NCBI GenBank assembly: GCA_021776925.1
Contig: JAJFFB010000101.1
Location: forward strand, 1-64,000
From: Planctomycetota bacterium
Lineage (GTDB): Bacteria; Planctomycetota; UBA1135
Reading direction: 5' to 3'
DNA: 64,000 nt
Shown here piece after piece: positions 17,794 through 26,403 of the stretch; positions within the stretch are counted from its first letter, which is position 1, and each line of letters begins with the position of its first letter. The position numbers were made by a program, and so were the translations under genes. Below the pieces are notes generated by a model. It saw only the letters and a list, made by a program, of their open reading frames with translations, did not search any database and was not told the origin of the DNA.

Positions 17794-18584
17794 TCTGGCT
17801 GCTGATCGTGTTGTTCCTGCTGCCCTTGGTATGGATGGTGGCGTTGTCGGTGCAGGCGCAAGGCGCCGGACTGGAAGCCGGCATGGCCTCCTTCCCGCAA
17901 GGAGTTCACCCTGAGAACTACGCCGCCGCAGTGGAACAAATGGAAGGCTTCTGGCATCTGGTCGGCAACACCACCCTGCTGACCGTGCTCAGCATCGGCG
18001 GCCAGCTCTTCTGCTGCAGCCTGGCCGGCTACGCCTTCGCGCGCATGCGCTTCGCCGGCCGCGATGTGCTCTTCATGCTGGTGCTCGGCACGATGATGCT
18101 GCCGCCGCAGGTGCTGGCGATTCCTCAATTCCTGCTCTATCGCGAACTCGGTTTGATCGACACTTTCTATCCGCTGCTGCTGCCGACGCTGTTCGGCGGC
18201 GCGCCCTTCTTCATCTTCCTGTTCCGCCAGTACTTCCTTTCCCTGCCCGCCGAACTCAGCGAGGCGGCGCGCGTCGACGGCTGCGGCCATTTCCGCACCT
18301 TCTTCTTCGTCATGCTGCCGCTGGCGCGCCCGGTGGTCGGCACCGTCGCCATCTTCACCTTTCTCGCCACCTGGAACGATTTCTGGTCGCCGTTGATCTA
18401 CCTGAACTCACCCGAAAACCAGACGCTGACGTTGGGGCTGGCGGCCTTCAACCAAAGCTATCGGGTGGCGGTGGAATTGCTGATGGCGGCGAGCTCGATG
18501 ATCCTGGCGCCGTGCGTGCTGGTTTACTTCCTGTTCCAGAAAGTCTTCATCCGCGGCGTGCGGCTCAGCGGCGCGAAGGGCTGA
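17790..18584 (+). CDS. Sugar ABC importer permease (MalG/UgpE type)
   Basis: A 264-residue membrane protein with about six TM helices and an EAA loop, EAARVDGCGHFRTFFFV, which docks the ATPase. It resembles MalG-type partners such as UgpE and LacG. The ATG overlaps the stop of the fused binding-protein/permease gene, so the two permease halves are co-translated. The 3' end overlaps the convergent GH127 gene by 20 bp. It is the last gene of the plus-strand run that begins at 6698. Confidence 0.92.
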   Translation: MIWLLIVLFLLPLVWMVALSVQAQGAGLEAGMASFPQGVHPENYAAAVEQMEGFWHLVGNTTLLTVLSIGGQLFCCSLAGYAFARMRFAGRDVLFMLVLGTMMLPPQVLAIPQFLLYRELGLIDTFYPLLLPTLFGGAPFFIFLFRQYFLSLPAELSEAARVDGCGHFRTFFFVMLPLARPVVGTVAIFTFLATWNDFWSPLIYLNSPENQTLTLGLAAFNQSYRVAVELLMAASSMILAPCVLVYFLFQKVFIRGVRLSGAKG

Positions 18585-21066
18585 GCGGCCGCATTTCCAG
18601 GATGCCGGCGCTGAATCCGGACTGCATTTCCACCTCGAGGCGCAGGGCGGCCATGGTCACCGCTGGAAAGCGCACGCGGTTGAAACGGTCGGCGGCAATG
18701 CCAAGCGAGGTCGCACCCGGAGCGGCCGAGCGTATTCCGGGAACCTCCTGCCACACGCCCGGCGCGTCTCCGGGCGCGCGGTAGAGCAGGCGCCACGCCG
18801 ACGGTACTCGGCACTGCCCCTGTCCGCTGTCATCGAACCAGTACACCTCGAAGCCGCCTAGTTCCGCGTTTTCGGCGAGTTCGATCTCGATCCACTCGCT
18901 GCCGCCACGGTGCGGCCAGAAGGTCAGGCGCGGCAGCGAATGATCGCCGGAACTCTGTGGCACGCGCAGATCGTTGACCGCCCAGGCACTGTCCGCGTCC
19001 CAGCAGTGACTGACCCGCACCTGGCTTTGCGAGAACAGCGTTGGCGGCGGACTGGGATCGGCAACGCCCGGGTCTTCGGCCAGCCACACCGCCATTTCAC
19101 CGAGCTCGCGATGCGCCCAGGCGTAATACGGGATGGCGGTGATCTGCGCCGGCTGCAGTGGGCGCTCGCCATGCTCGGCCAGCACCGCGCGCGCCGCCGG
19201 ACCTTGCAGCACCATGCGCACGTCCAGCACTCCGCTCGGGTCTAGATCGGCGGGCGCGGTGGTGGCGCGGATTTCGTCTTGGGGGCGCAGCACCAGGTCG
19301 TGCACGCGGCCGCCGTGGTCCACGCCCTCGAGGCAGTAGACCAGGGGGCCGCGTTCGAGCGCCACCCGGCCGTGGTTGGCGGCCACCGCTTCGAGGCAGT
19401 AGGTGCGCCGCACCGGCATGTCGAACTCAAGGTCGACCATGTCGCCCGGCCGCCAGTAGCGGTCGAGCACCAGATAGCCAGCCGCGTCCCGCCGTGCAGC
19501 GATGGCCTTGCCGTTGAGACGCGCGCGCCAGCCGGGTGACACCGAGCTGCGGTACAGCCCGCCGGGGGTGGCCTCGCCGACCGCCCAAGCCGGAATGCGC
19601 AAATGCAGGGCAAAACGCGCACCCCCCCCGCCCGACCGCGCCGCCGGATCGGCAACGGCATCCACCATCAGGCGCACCTTGCCGTCCCACGGATAATCGC
19701 CACTCTGCAGCATGCGCACCTCGGCGCTGCCGACCTCGAGTTCGGCGCTGCCACTGGCATAGAGATTGGTGTACAGCGAGCGGCCGCGGGTGGCGTAGAT
19801 CATCCCTGGAAGCGAAGGCAAAAAACGCACCACGTTGACCGGGCAGCACGAGCAGCCGAACCAGGCCGAGCGCCCGCCCGCGCCCTGGGTGGTCGGGCGC
19901 TGATGCGAAGCCAATGGATTGGGATAGAAGAAACGGTCGCCGTTCAGGGAGATTCCGGCGAGGAAGCCGTTGTAGAGAATGCGCTCGAGCACGTCGACGT
20001 AACGCGCCTCGCCGTGGAGCAGGAACATGCGGTGGTTCCACAGCGCGTTGGCGATGGCGGCGCAGGTCTCGTTGTAAGCCTCGGCGTTGGGCAGCTCGTA
20101 GTCGTCCCCAAAGGCCTCGCCGGCGTGGCGCGCGCCGATACCGCCGGTCAGGTAGAGCTTGCGCTCGGTCACATTGCTCCACAGGCGGTCGATAGCACGC
20201 ACGTAATCCTGGTCGCGGTCGAGCGCGGCGACGTCGGCCATGGCGCTGTACATGTAGGCCGCGCGCACCGCGTGACCCACCGCCTCGGACTGCTGGGTGA
20301 CCGGCAGGTGGTCCTGCCAGTAGGCGCGCTGAGCCGCCACTTGCTGCAATGGACGCCCCTCCATGTGCCCGCGTTGATCCAGGAAGAAACGCGCCAGATC
20401 AAGGAAACGGCGTTCGCCGGTGATGCGAAACAGCTTGACCAGGCCGATCTCGATCTCTTGGTGGCCGGGCACGTCGTGTCGGCCGTCGGCACCGAACACC
20501 GACGCCACCAGTTCGGCGTTCTTCAGCGCGATCTCGAGCAGGCTGCGCTTGCCGGTGGCCTGAAAGTGCGCCACCGCTGCTTCGTAGAGGTGGCCGACGT
20601 TGTAGAGCTCGTGACTCCCCAGCGATACCTTTTGCCAGCGCTGCGGCCCGGCGGTGTCGTGGGGTTCGTCGGGGTGCAGGGTGCGCGCTGTGTAGAGATA
20701 GCCGTCGTCTTCCTGCGCCGCGGCGATCTTGGCAATGAGGTCGTCGAGAAAAGCGTCGAGCTCAGGATCGGGATGCGTGGCCAGCGTGTAGGCCGCTCCT
20801 TCAATCACTTTGAACACGTCCGAATCATCAAAAATGAAGCCCTGGTGCGCGCCCTCCATCAGTCCACCGGCTTTGGCGAAGTTGTCCAGCCGCCCGGTTT
20901 CGGCGCACTTGTCGAAGTCGTAGCGCACCGTGACCTGGCGATTGGTCTGCAGGCGCGCACCCCAGAAGCCACCCTCCATGTGTACGTGATCGAAAGACAC
21001 CGGCCGGAAGGGATAGTCGGCCGGCGCCTGCGTCGCGGCCATCAGGATCAGGGACGTCAGCAACAT
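18565..21066 (-). CDS. GH127 (DUF1680) beta-L-arabinofuranosidase-like enzyme, secreted
   Basis: An 833-residue protein. I chose the ATG at 21066, which opens a signal-like helix (MLLTSLILMAATQAP) after GGTGGAG. The (alpha/alpha)6 barrel carries the GH127 zinc/cysteine centre: Glu in YELPN, Glu and Cys in NETC near residue 330, and the paired cysteines in CSCCPVN near 405, matching the catalytic Cys and zinc ligands known for HypBA1-type enzymes. Extra C-terminal beta domains extend the protein beyond the usual about 650 residues. The family releases beta-L-arabinofuranose or related furanosides. It converges on the importer operon and diverges from the GH172 gene across 80 bp. Confidence 0.9.
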   Translation of the reverse strand: MLLTSLILMAATQAPADYPFRPVSFDHVHMEGGFWGARLQTNRQVTVRYDFDKCAETGRLDNFAKAGGLMEGAHQGFIFDDSDVFKVIEGAAYTLATHPDPELDAFLDDLIAKIAAAQEDDGYLYTARTLHPDEPHDTAGPQRWQKVSLGSHELYNVGHLYEAAVAHFQATGKRSLLEIALKNAELVASVFGADGRHDVPGHQEIEIGLVKLFRITGERRFLDLARFFLDQRGHMEGRPLQQVAAQRAYWQDHLPVTQQSEAVGHAVRAAYMYSAMADVAALDRDQDYVRAIDRLWSNVTERKLYLTGGIGARHAGEAFGDDYELPNAEAYNETCAAIANALWNHRMFLLHGEARYVDVLERILYNGFLAGISLNGDRFFYPNPLASHQRPTTQGAGGRSAWFGCSCCPVNVVRFLPSLPGMIYATRGRSLYTNLYASGSAELEVGSAEVRMLQSGDYPWDGKVRLMVDAVADPAARSGGGGARFALHLRIPAWAVGEATPGGLYRSSVSPGWRARLNGKAIAARRDAAGYLVLDRYWRPGDMVDLEFDMPVRRTYCLEAVAANHGRVALERGPLVYCLEGVDHGGRVHDLVLRPQDEIRATTAPADLDPSGVLDVRMVLQGPAARAVLAEHGERPLQPAQITAIPYYAWAHRELGEMAVWLAEDPGVADPSPPPTLFSQSQVRVSHCWDADSAWAVNDLRVPQSSGDHSLPRLTFWPHRGGSEWIEIELAENAELGGFEVYWFDDSGQGQCRVPSAWRLLYRAPGDAPGVWQEVPGIRSAAPGATSLGIAADRFNRVRFPAVTMAALRLEVEMQSGFSAGILEMRPLSPSRR

Positions 21067-21146
21067 GACTCCACCATTGTGACAACGGCGGCTCGACTGG
21101 GTCGGCGCACAGAGATCGACGCCTCCTAGGCGGCTAGACTGCCACC

Positions 21147-22211
21147 ATGGCACTCGAAAGGCTGTCCTTGCTGCGCAACGCACACCGTCGGCGTGAATCT
21201 TCCTACGACCGCAGCGGTGGCAATCGCGACTCGGTGCGGGTGGCGCCAGGGGCTTCGCATTGCCTGGCCGAGCTGAACGGCCCGGGAGTCATCCGCCATC
21301 TGTGGATCACCGCGCTCGGCGACTGCCCGCACCTGCTGCGCACCGCCAGCCTGCGCATCTGGTGGGACGATCACCCCGAACCCAGTGTCGACGCACCACT
21401 GGGCGACTTCTTCGGCAACGGCTTCGGCGACACCGTCAACTTCGCTTCGCTGCCGCTGCAAATGATGCCCCAGGACGGCAAGGGCATGAACTGCTTCTTC
21501 CCAATGCCTTTTCACAAGTCCGCGCGCGTCGAGGTCTGGAATGAATCCGACCAGCCGCTCGAGCACCTGTTCTATTACGTCGACTGGGAGGAACACGGAT
21601 CGCTCGACCCCGAGCAGGCCTACTTTCATGCCGCTTTCCGGCGCCAGAATCCCACCGCCGGGATCTCGGATCAGGGCATGAGCAATTGGGACTACCAGAT
21701 GGAAGGCAGCAACCGCGATGGTGCCGACAACTACCTGGTGCTCGACGTCGCTGGCCGCGGCCACTACGTCGGCTGCGTCGTCGCCATCCACAACCTGCGC
21801 GTGACCGACCAGAACAACTGGTATGGCGAAGGCGACGACATGTTCTTCATCGACGGCGACGCGCTGCCGAGCCTGCACGGCACCGGCACCGAGGACTACT
21901 TTCTAACCGCCTGGGGTCCGCGGCAAAAATTCTGCGGTCCCTATGCCGGCCTGACCATGCCCGGCGGCGAGAACTACAGCGGCCGCCTGTCGATGTACCG
22001 CTTCCACATCGAAGACCCGGTGATGTTCGACCGCAGCCTGCGCTTCAGCATCGAACACGGCCACGCCAACCGCCGGGCGGACGACTGGAGTTCGGTTGCC
22101 TATTGGTACATGCAGGCTCCGGCGAGCCCATTGCACCCGCGCGTGCCGGCGGATCTGCGCATTCCGTGGCCCGCCGACCACCTGCCCGGCCTGCCGTGCG
22201 TCGAGAAATAA
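21147..22211 (+). CDS. GH172 (DUF2961) family glycosidase
   Basis: A 354-residue protein with GH172 hallmarks: GVIRHLWIT near the start, LRIWWDDHPEPSVDAPLGDFFG, then SLHGTGTEDYFLTAWG, whose Glu lies in the active site of characterised members. Known GH172 enzymes act on fructofuranosides (difructose dianhydride) or D-arabinofuranosides as homo-oligomers. No signal peptide is visible, so it probably works in the cytoplasm. Pairing with GH127 points to furanose-containing glycans. It diverges from GH127 and is followed 60 bp downstream by the GH63-like gene on the same strand. Confidence 0.9.
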   Translation: MALERLSLLRNAHRRRESSYDRSGGNRDSVRVAPGASHCLAELNGPGVIRHLWITALGDCPHLLRTASLRIWWDDHPEPSVDAPLGDFFGNGFGDTVNFASLPLQMMPQDGKGMNCFFPMPFHKSARVEVWNESDQPLEHLFYYVDWEEHGSLDPEQAYFHAAFRRQNPTAGISDQGMSNWDYQMEGSNRDGADNYLVLDVAGRGHYVGCVVAIHNLRVTDQNNWYGEGDDMFFIDGDALPSLHGTGTEDYFLTAWGPRQKFCGPYAGLTMPGGENYSGRLSMYRFHIEDPVMFDRSLRFSIEHGHANRRADDWSSVAYWYMQAPASPLHPRVPADLRIPWPADHLPGLPCVEK

Positions 22212-22271
22212 GGCGGCACATCCGACCCCGTACCTGGACTCGGGTTATGCTTCCCTTCCCCGCCATTTTCT

Positions 22272-23900
22272 ATGCCCCCAACCCTTGGCGTCGCGAAATT
22301 TCCGGATCTGCTGCCCCTGCGCAACGAATCCGGAAGCCCGATCGGTCTGTTCAGTGATCACGGCTCGTGGTCCGGGGTGATCTGGGGCGAAGAACAGCTC
22401 CTCGCCATCCATAACCTGGCGACCAAGTCGGAAGCCACCGTCGATCTGGGCAGTCGGCCAGCGACCACCTGCAGCTGGTCCGACCACCTCGAGGCGCGGC
22501 TGCGCGACGGCCGCGAGATCAAGATCGCTTTCGCCGACGCCGTCACCCTGGTGATCGAAGCGAGCGGCGCTCAGCCGGAGCCGCGCACCTCCTTGCCCTT
22601 CCTGGTGCAAAAGCAGGGAACCGATCACTGGTGGCTGGTGCTGAACCTCGAGGGAGAAGCCCCCCCCGCCGCCCCGGATCCGCAGCTCTTCGCGGCCAAC
22701 CGTTCGCGTTGGGACGCCTGTTTCCAGCGCGCCTTTGCCGGCTGCGACCGGCTTGAGAACCCGGTTTCGCAGGTGCTGCTGGCGCGCTCGGTGACCACCC
22801 TGCTATGGAACCTGCGCGGGCCGCGTGCCGACCTTCCCCACGCCGGCGTGATCCCCTCGCCCTTCGCCTACCGCGGTTATTGGGCCTGGGATTCATGGAA
22901 GCACGCGCGCGCTCTGGTACACATCGATCCGCAACTGGCCGCCGAGCAGATGCGCCTGCAGTTCTGCCGCCAGGGCGAGGACGGCATGGTCGCCGATACC
23001 ACCATGGCCGACCGCAACGAGGACAACTGGCACAACTCAAAACCACCGCTGGCCGCCTGGGCACTGGAATCGGTCACCCGTCTCGGCGGCGATGAGGCGC
23101 TGCGCCAAGAGCTCTACCCTCACTGCGAACGGCTCCTTTCATGGTGGAGTAAATCGCGCCGGATGCCGGGGGAACAACTTTACCGCGCCGGCGGGGTCGA
23201 CCACCTCACTGCGACCTGGGAGACCGGTTGGGACGAGTGCTTCCGCTTCCGCGGCATCGAATTGGAGGCCTACCGCTCTTGGCAGCTGCTCGACCTGTGG
23301 CAACCGGACCTCAACAGCTACATCCTCAACGAGCACTACGCGATGGCGGCGATGGCACCCCTGGTGGGCGCCGATCCGGCGCCGTGGCTGGCCGAGGCGG
23401 AACAGCTCGCCAGCGCCATCCGCCGCGCTTTGTGGAACGAGGCGCGCGGTTGTTTCTGCGACGTGATCGCCAGTAGCGGCGCCAGCACCGGGGTGCGCAG
23501 CGCCGCATCATGGCTGCCGCTATGGGCCGGCGCCGCTAGTCCCGACCAGCACCAGATCGGAGTCGAGACCCTGTTGTCGTCCTCCCACTTTGGCACCGAA
23601 ATGCCCTTCCCGGTCATCGCCGTGTCAGAGCGTGCTTTCGAACCTGACGGCTACTGGGACGGCTCGGTGTGGGCGGATCACTCCGCTCTTGCCTTTGCGG
23701 TGCTCGGCGACCAGGCCGATGCGGCGCGCGCGCGCATGCGCGATCACCTCGCCCAGTGGGTATCGCTCTACGAGTGCTATTCGCCGCTCGACGGCCGCCC
23801 GGCGCGCGGCGCGCGACCGGCGGTACCGCAATTCTCCTGGACCGCCGCCGCCGGGATCGAAGTCCTGAACGGCGGGCCGGCACCTGCGCCGCGCCCCTGA
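22272..23900 (+). CDS. GH63/trehalase-clan (alpha/alpha)6-barrel glycosidase
   Basis: A 542-residue protein with an N-terminal beta-sandwich of about 130 residues and an (alpha/alpha)6 catalytic barrel. Family signposts are FAYRGYWAWDSWKHA (a probable acid Asp in WDSW) and, near the C-terminus, FEPDGYWDGSVWADHSALAF. This pattern is shared by GH63 glucosidases, mannosylglycerate hydrolases and related GH37/GH15-like groups. An alpha-glucosidase-type activity is likely, but the sugar cannot be read from the sequence. No signal peptide is seen. Its position after GH172 suggests they act on the same imported oligosaccharide. Confidence 0.78.
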   Translation: MPPTLGVAKFPDLLPLRNESGSPIGLFSDHGSWSGVIWGEEQLLAIHNLATKSEATVDLGSRPATTCSWSDHLEARLRDGREIKIAFADAVTLVIEASGAQPEPRTSLPFLVQKQGTDHWWLVLNLEGEAPPAAPDPQLFAANRSRWDACFQRAFAGCDRLENPVSQVLLARSVTTLLWNLRGPRADLPHAGVIPSPFAYRGYWAWDSWKHARALVHIDPQLAAEQMRLQFCRQGEDGMVADTTMADRNEDNWHNSKPPLAAWALESVTRLGGDEALRQELYPHCERLLSWWSKSRRMPGEQLYRAGGVDHLTATWETGWDECFRFRGIELEAYRSWQLLDLWQPDLNSYILNEHYAMAAMAPLVGADPAPWLAEAEQLASAIRRALWNEARGCFCDVIASSGASTGVRSAASWLPLWAGAASPDQHQIGVETLLSSSHFGTEMPFPVIAVSERAFEPDGYWDGSVWADHSALAFAVLGDQADAARARMRDHLAQWVSLYECYSPLDGRPARGARPAVPQFSWTAAAGIEVLNGGPAPAPRP

Positions 23901-23939
23901 TCGCCCAAACGGCGGGCCGGCAGCCGCGCTCCTGATCGC

Positions 23940-25136
23940 TCAGTCCCAGCCGGCCAGGGCGCGCACTTGGTCCCATTCAAGGCCGAAGGCGGTGCGCACC
24001 GCAGCGGCGAGATCGGCGTCGTCGGCGAAGCGCAGGTGCAGGGTCAGGCTGCGGTGGGTATGGCTGCCGCCGGGAGCCAGCTCGAGACCCGGTGAAGAGC
24101 TCTCGAGTTCGTAAAACGGCTCCGGACCGCCATGGTTGTAGGAGTTGACCACGTCGCCGTAAAAGGGATCCGCGTCCAGGACCCAGCGCTCGTCCAGATA
24201 GGGAGCGGTGGGTTCGATCGGCCCGAAACGGATCACGGTGAGAATGCCGCGGTCGGGGTCGTAGGCGCCGAACACCTCGCGTGCGCGGTTGCGCAACACG
24301 CCGACCTTGCTGGTGTACTCGGCGTCGGCGCGGAACAGCGCGAAACCGTCGCCGAGCCGCAGGCGCCGCTCATCGAGGCTGCCGAAGTAATCTCCGCGCA
24401 CCGCGGGACCGCCGTCCGGATCCTCGGCATCCTGGCGGAAGGGCAGGATCGCCATGGTCCGCTCCCCGGGCAAAAACATGCCGAGCAACCAGATGTTGGG
24501 CAGTCCGCCGGTGCGGGTCCACGCCTCGGTGCCGCGATTGGTCACCGTGTTGACGCTGTCGAAACCGGTCCATTGGGTGTTCTCAGGCATCTGGCCGACG
24601 AGCGCTTCGACCTGCTCCAGGGTCGGCGCCGAGAGTGCGCGCTCCACTTTCATCTGAAAGGTGGTTCCGGCGACGTTGGTCAGATTCATGTCGCGCTCCA
24701 TGCGACCGAAAGCGGTCTCTCGAAACGCACCCTGGTCGAGGTCATTGGGCACGCGCCACACCTCGCGCTGCATCGGGTCGCCGGGTTCGAAGTAGAGCGA
24801 GTAGCGGCTGCCTTCGGGCCCGATCCACAGGCGCTCCTCGCCGCCGTAATTGTGAAAGGGTGCCGCCGCCGGCTCCTGGGCGATCAGATCGTGATGGACG
24901 AAGCCGAGTCCCGGACCGGTCATGTCGACGCTTGAGGTCATTACCCGACCCTGCAGTTGCGCCGAGTAGAGGAAGGCCCCCGTCCCACTGATCACGATTT
25001 CGCCGCCGGCGTGTTCTTTGATGAAGGCGGCGTCGTTTAAGAAGCCAGGCCCCTCATCCTCGACGCTGGAACAGGACCCGCACAAGGCAAGGAACCCAAA
25101 AAGGGAATAGGAGAGCGAGGGAAGGATGCGGTCCAT
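23940..25136 (-). CDS. Lipoprotein of unknown function (DUF6786-like)
   Basis: A 398-residue lipoprotein with a signal ending in FGFLALCGSCSS. The mature part is beta-rich and repeats patterns such as FHNYGGEERLWIGPEG and YNHGGPEPFYELESSSPG, which recall galactose-mutarotase-like supersandwich proteins. My recollection is that similar proteins are annotated DUF6786, but I cannot confirm it. No catalytic residues can be named. It converges on the GH63-like gene with a 39-bp gap, so it may belong with the sugar locus as a carbohydrate-binding or epimerase-like surface protein. Confidence 0.6.
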   Translation of the reverse strand: MDRILPSLSYSLFGFLALCGSCSSVEDEGPGFLNDAAFIKEHAGGEIVISGTGAFLYSAQLQGRVMTSSVDMTGPGLGFVHHDLIAQEPAAAPFHNYGGEERLWIGPEGSRYSLYFEPGDPMQREVWRVPNDLDQGAFRETAFGRMERDMNLTNVAGTTFQMKVERALSAPTLEQVEALVGQMPENTQWTGFDSVNTVTNRGTEAWTRTGGLPNIWLLGMFLPGERTMAILPFRQDAEDPDGGPAVRGDYFGSLDERRLRLGDGFALFRADAEYTSKVGVLRNRAREVFGAYDPDRGILTVIRFGPIEPTAPYLDERWVLDADPFYGDVVNSYNHGGPEPFYELESSSPGLELAPGGSHTHRSLTLHLRFADDADLAAAVRTAFGLEWDQVRALAGWD

Positions 25137-25152
25137 GGAGGGATTCTGCGCG

Positions 25153-26259
25153 TCATGCTACGGCATTCCCCCCGGATCCGCCGCGCGCCAGACGCCAGGT
25201 CCCGCGGCCAGCGGCCTTGGCTTCGTACAGCGCTGCATCGGCTTTTTCGAGCAGCTGGTCGACCTGGCCGCGCTCGTTGCGGTCGACCGCAACCACGCCC
25301 ATGCTGATACCGAGCAGCACCGAATCCGCCTTGAGACGTTTTTGGAATCGACTGGAAACCGCACTGACCCGGGTCAGCAAGCGCTCGACCACGCCGGCCA
25401 GCACGTTGCGGTCCAGACCCTCCATCCAGATTACGAATTCATCCCCGCCCAGCCGGCCCAGTAGATCGGCGGAGCGCAGCACCGTGGTCATGGCGGCGGC
25501 GCACTCGATCAGATAATCGTCGCCTACCGCGTGGCCAAGACTGTCGTTGATCACCTTGAAGTTGTCGAGGTCGCACAACAGCAAGGCCGCCTTGCGCTGG
25601 TCATGGCGTACGGCCTCAAGCCGTTGTTCGGCGCGCTCCAGCCACGCACCACGGTTGTGTGCACCGGTCATGCGGTCGAAGGTCGCCGCTTGCACCACCT
25701 TGTCGTGAAGTTCCGAAAGGTCGGCGGCGAGCGCGACCTGATGCGCGAGGGTGGCCAGCAACTCGTTGCGGTCCGGGCACGAGGCGGGATGCCCAAGCCC
25801 CTTGGCCGACAGGACCAGAGTGCCGTAAACCCGTTGTTTCCATTGCACCGGCAAATACCAGCAGCTCTCGTCGGGCAGACCGAAGCGTGCGGCGCGCATC
25901 TGCAGGGGCAGACAGCCGCTCCAGGCTTCCCCGGCGGCACGGCGCAGGAATCCCGCCGGACGGATGGTGACCTCGGGCGCACGGCCGTGGCGGCGGTGCA
26001 GGATGATGCGGTCGACCTCGCGGCCGGCGACGCAGAACGCAGCCCAATTGCAGCCCACTGCCTTCACCACCCGCGACGCCACGCGCCGCGGCCAGTCGTC
26101 CTTGGTGGCCTCGGTGGTCAGCACCTGGCTCAGAACCAGCAGGCGTTCCAGGTATTTGCTGCGCTGCCGAGCGGATTCCAACCGCCGTGACAAGGCGAGC
26201 ATGCGGTCTCCCTCAACGTCGGATCGGGCCCAGCCGGCTTCGCGTTCTTGCCGCTTCAT
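25153..26259 (-). CDS. Diguanylate cyclase (GAF-like + GGDEF)
   Basis: A 368-residue soluble protein. An N-terminal coiled segment (LALSRRLESARQRSKYLERLLVLSQVL) is followed by a GAF-like sensor (about 45-190; AVGCNWAAFCVAGREV). A GGDEF domain occupies about 195-355: DRMTGAHNRGAW, LLLCDLDNFKVINDSLGH, then LGGDEFVIW, with the active-site motif intact. It should make cyclic di-GMP from GTP. No RxxD inhibitory site is seen upstream of the GGDEF motif. The gene lies just upstream of, and on the same strand as, the lipoprotein gene (16 bp gap). The GAF ligand is unknown. Confidence 0.9.
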   Translation of the reverse strand: MKRQEREAGWARSDVEGDRMLALSRRLESARQRSKYLERLLVLSQVLTTEATKDDWPRRVASRVVKAVGCNWAAFCVAGREVDRIILHRRHGRAPEVTIRPAGFLRRAAGEAWSGCLPLQMRAARFGLPDESCWYLPVQWKQRVYGTLVLSAKGLGHPASCPDRNELLATLAHQVALAADLSELHDKVVQAATFDRMTGAHNRGAWLERAEQRLEAVRHDQRKAALLLCDLDNFKVINDSLGHAVGDDYLIECAAAMTTVLRSADLLGRLGGDEFVIWMEGLDRNVLAGVVERLLTRVSAVSSRFQKRLKADSVLLGISMGVVAVDRNERGQVDQLLEKADAALYEAKAAGRGTWRLARGGSGGNAVA

Positions 26260-26403
26260 GCCGAGTTAACGCACCTCGGGCGGTGGAAAAAGGAGGAGTG
26301 GCGCATTGAGGATGGTGCTCCCAGTCATTTGCGGCCGGCAAACCGCCTGGATCAAGCGAAAGGCTGCGCCCGAGGAGGGCGGCAGGGTCCCTACCATGGT
26401 CCT

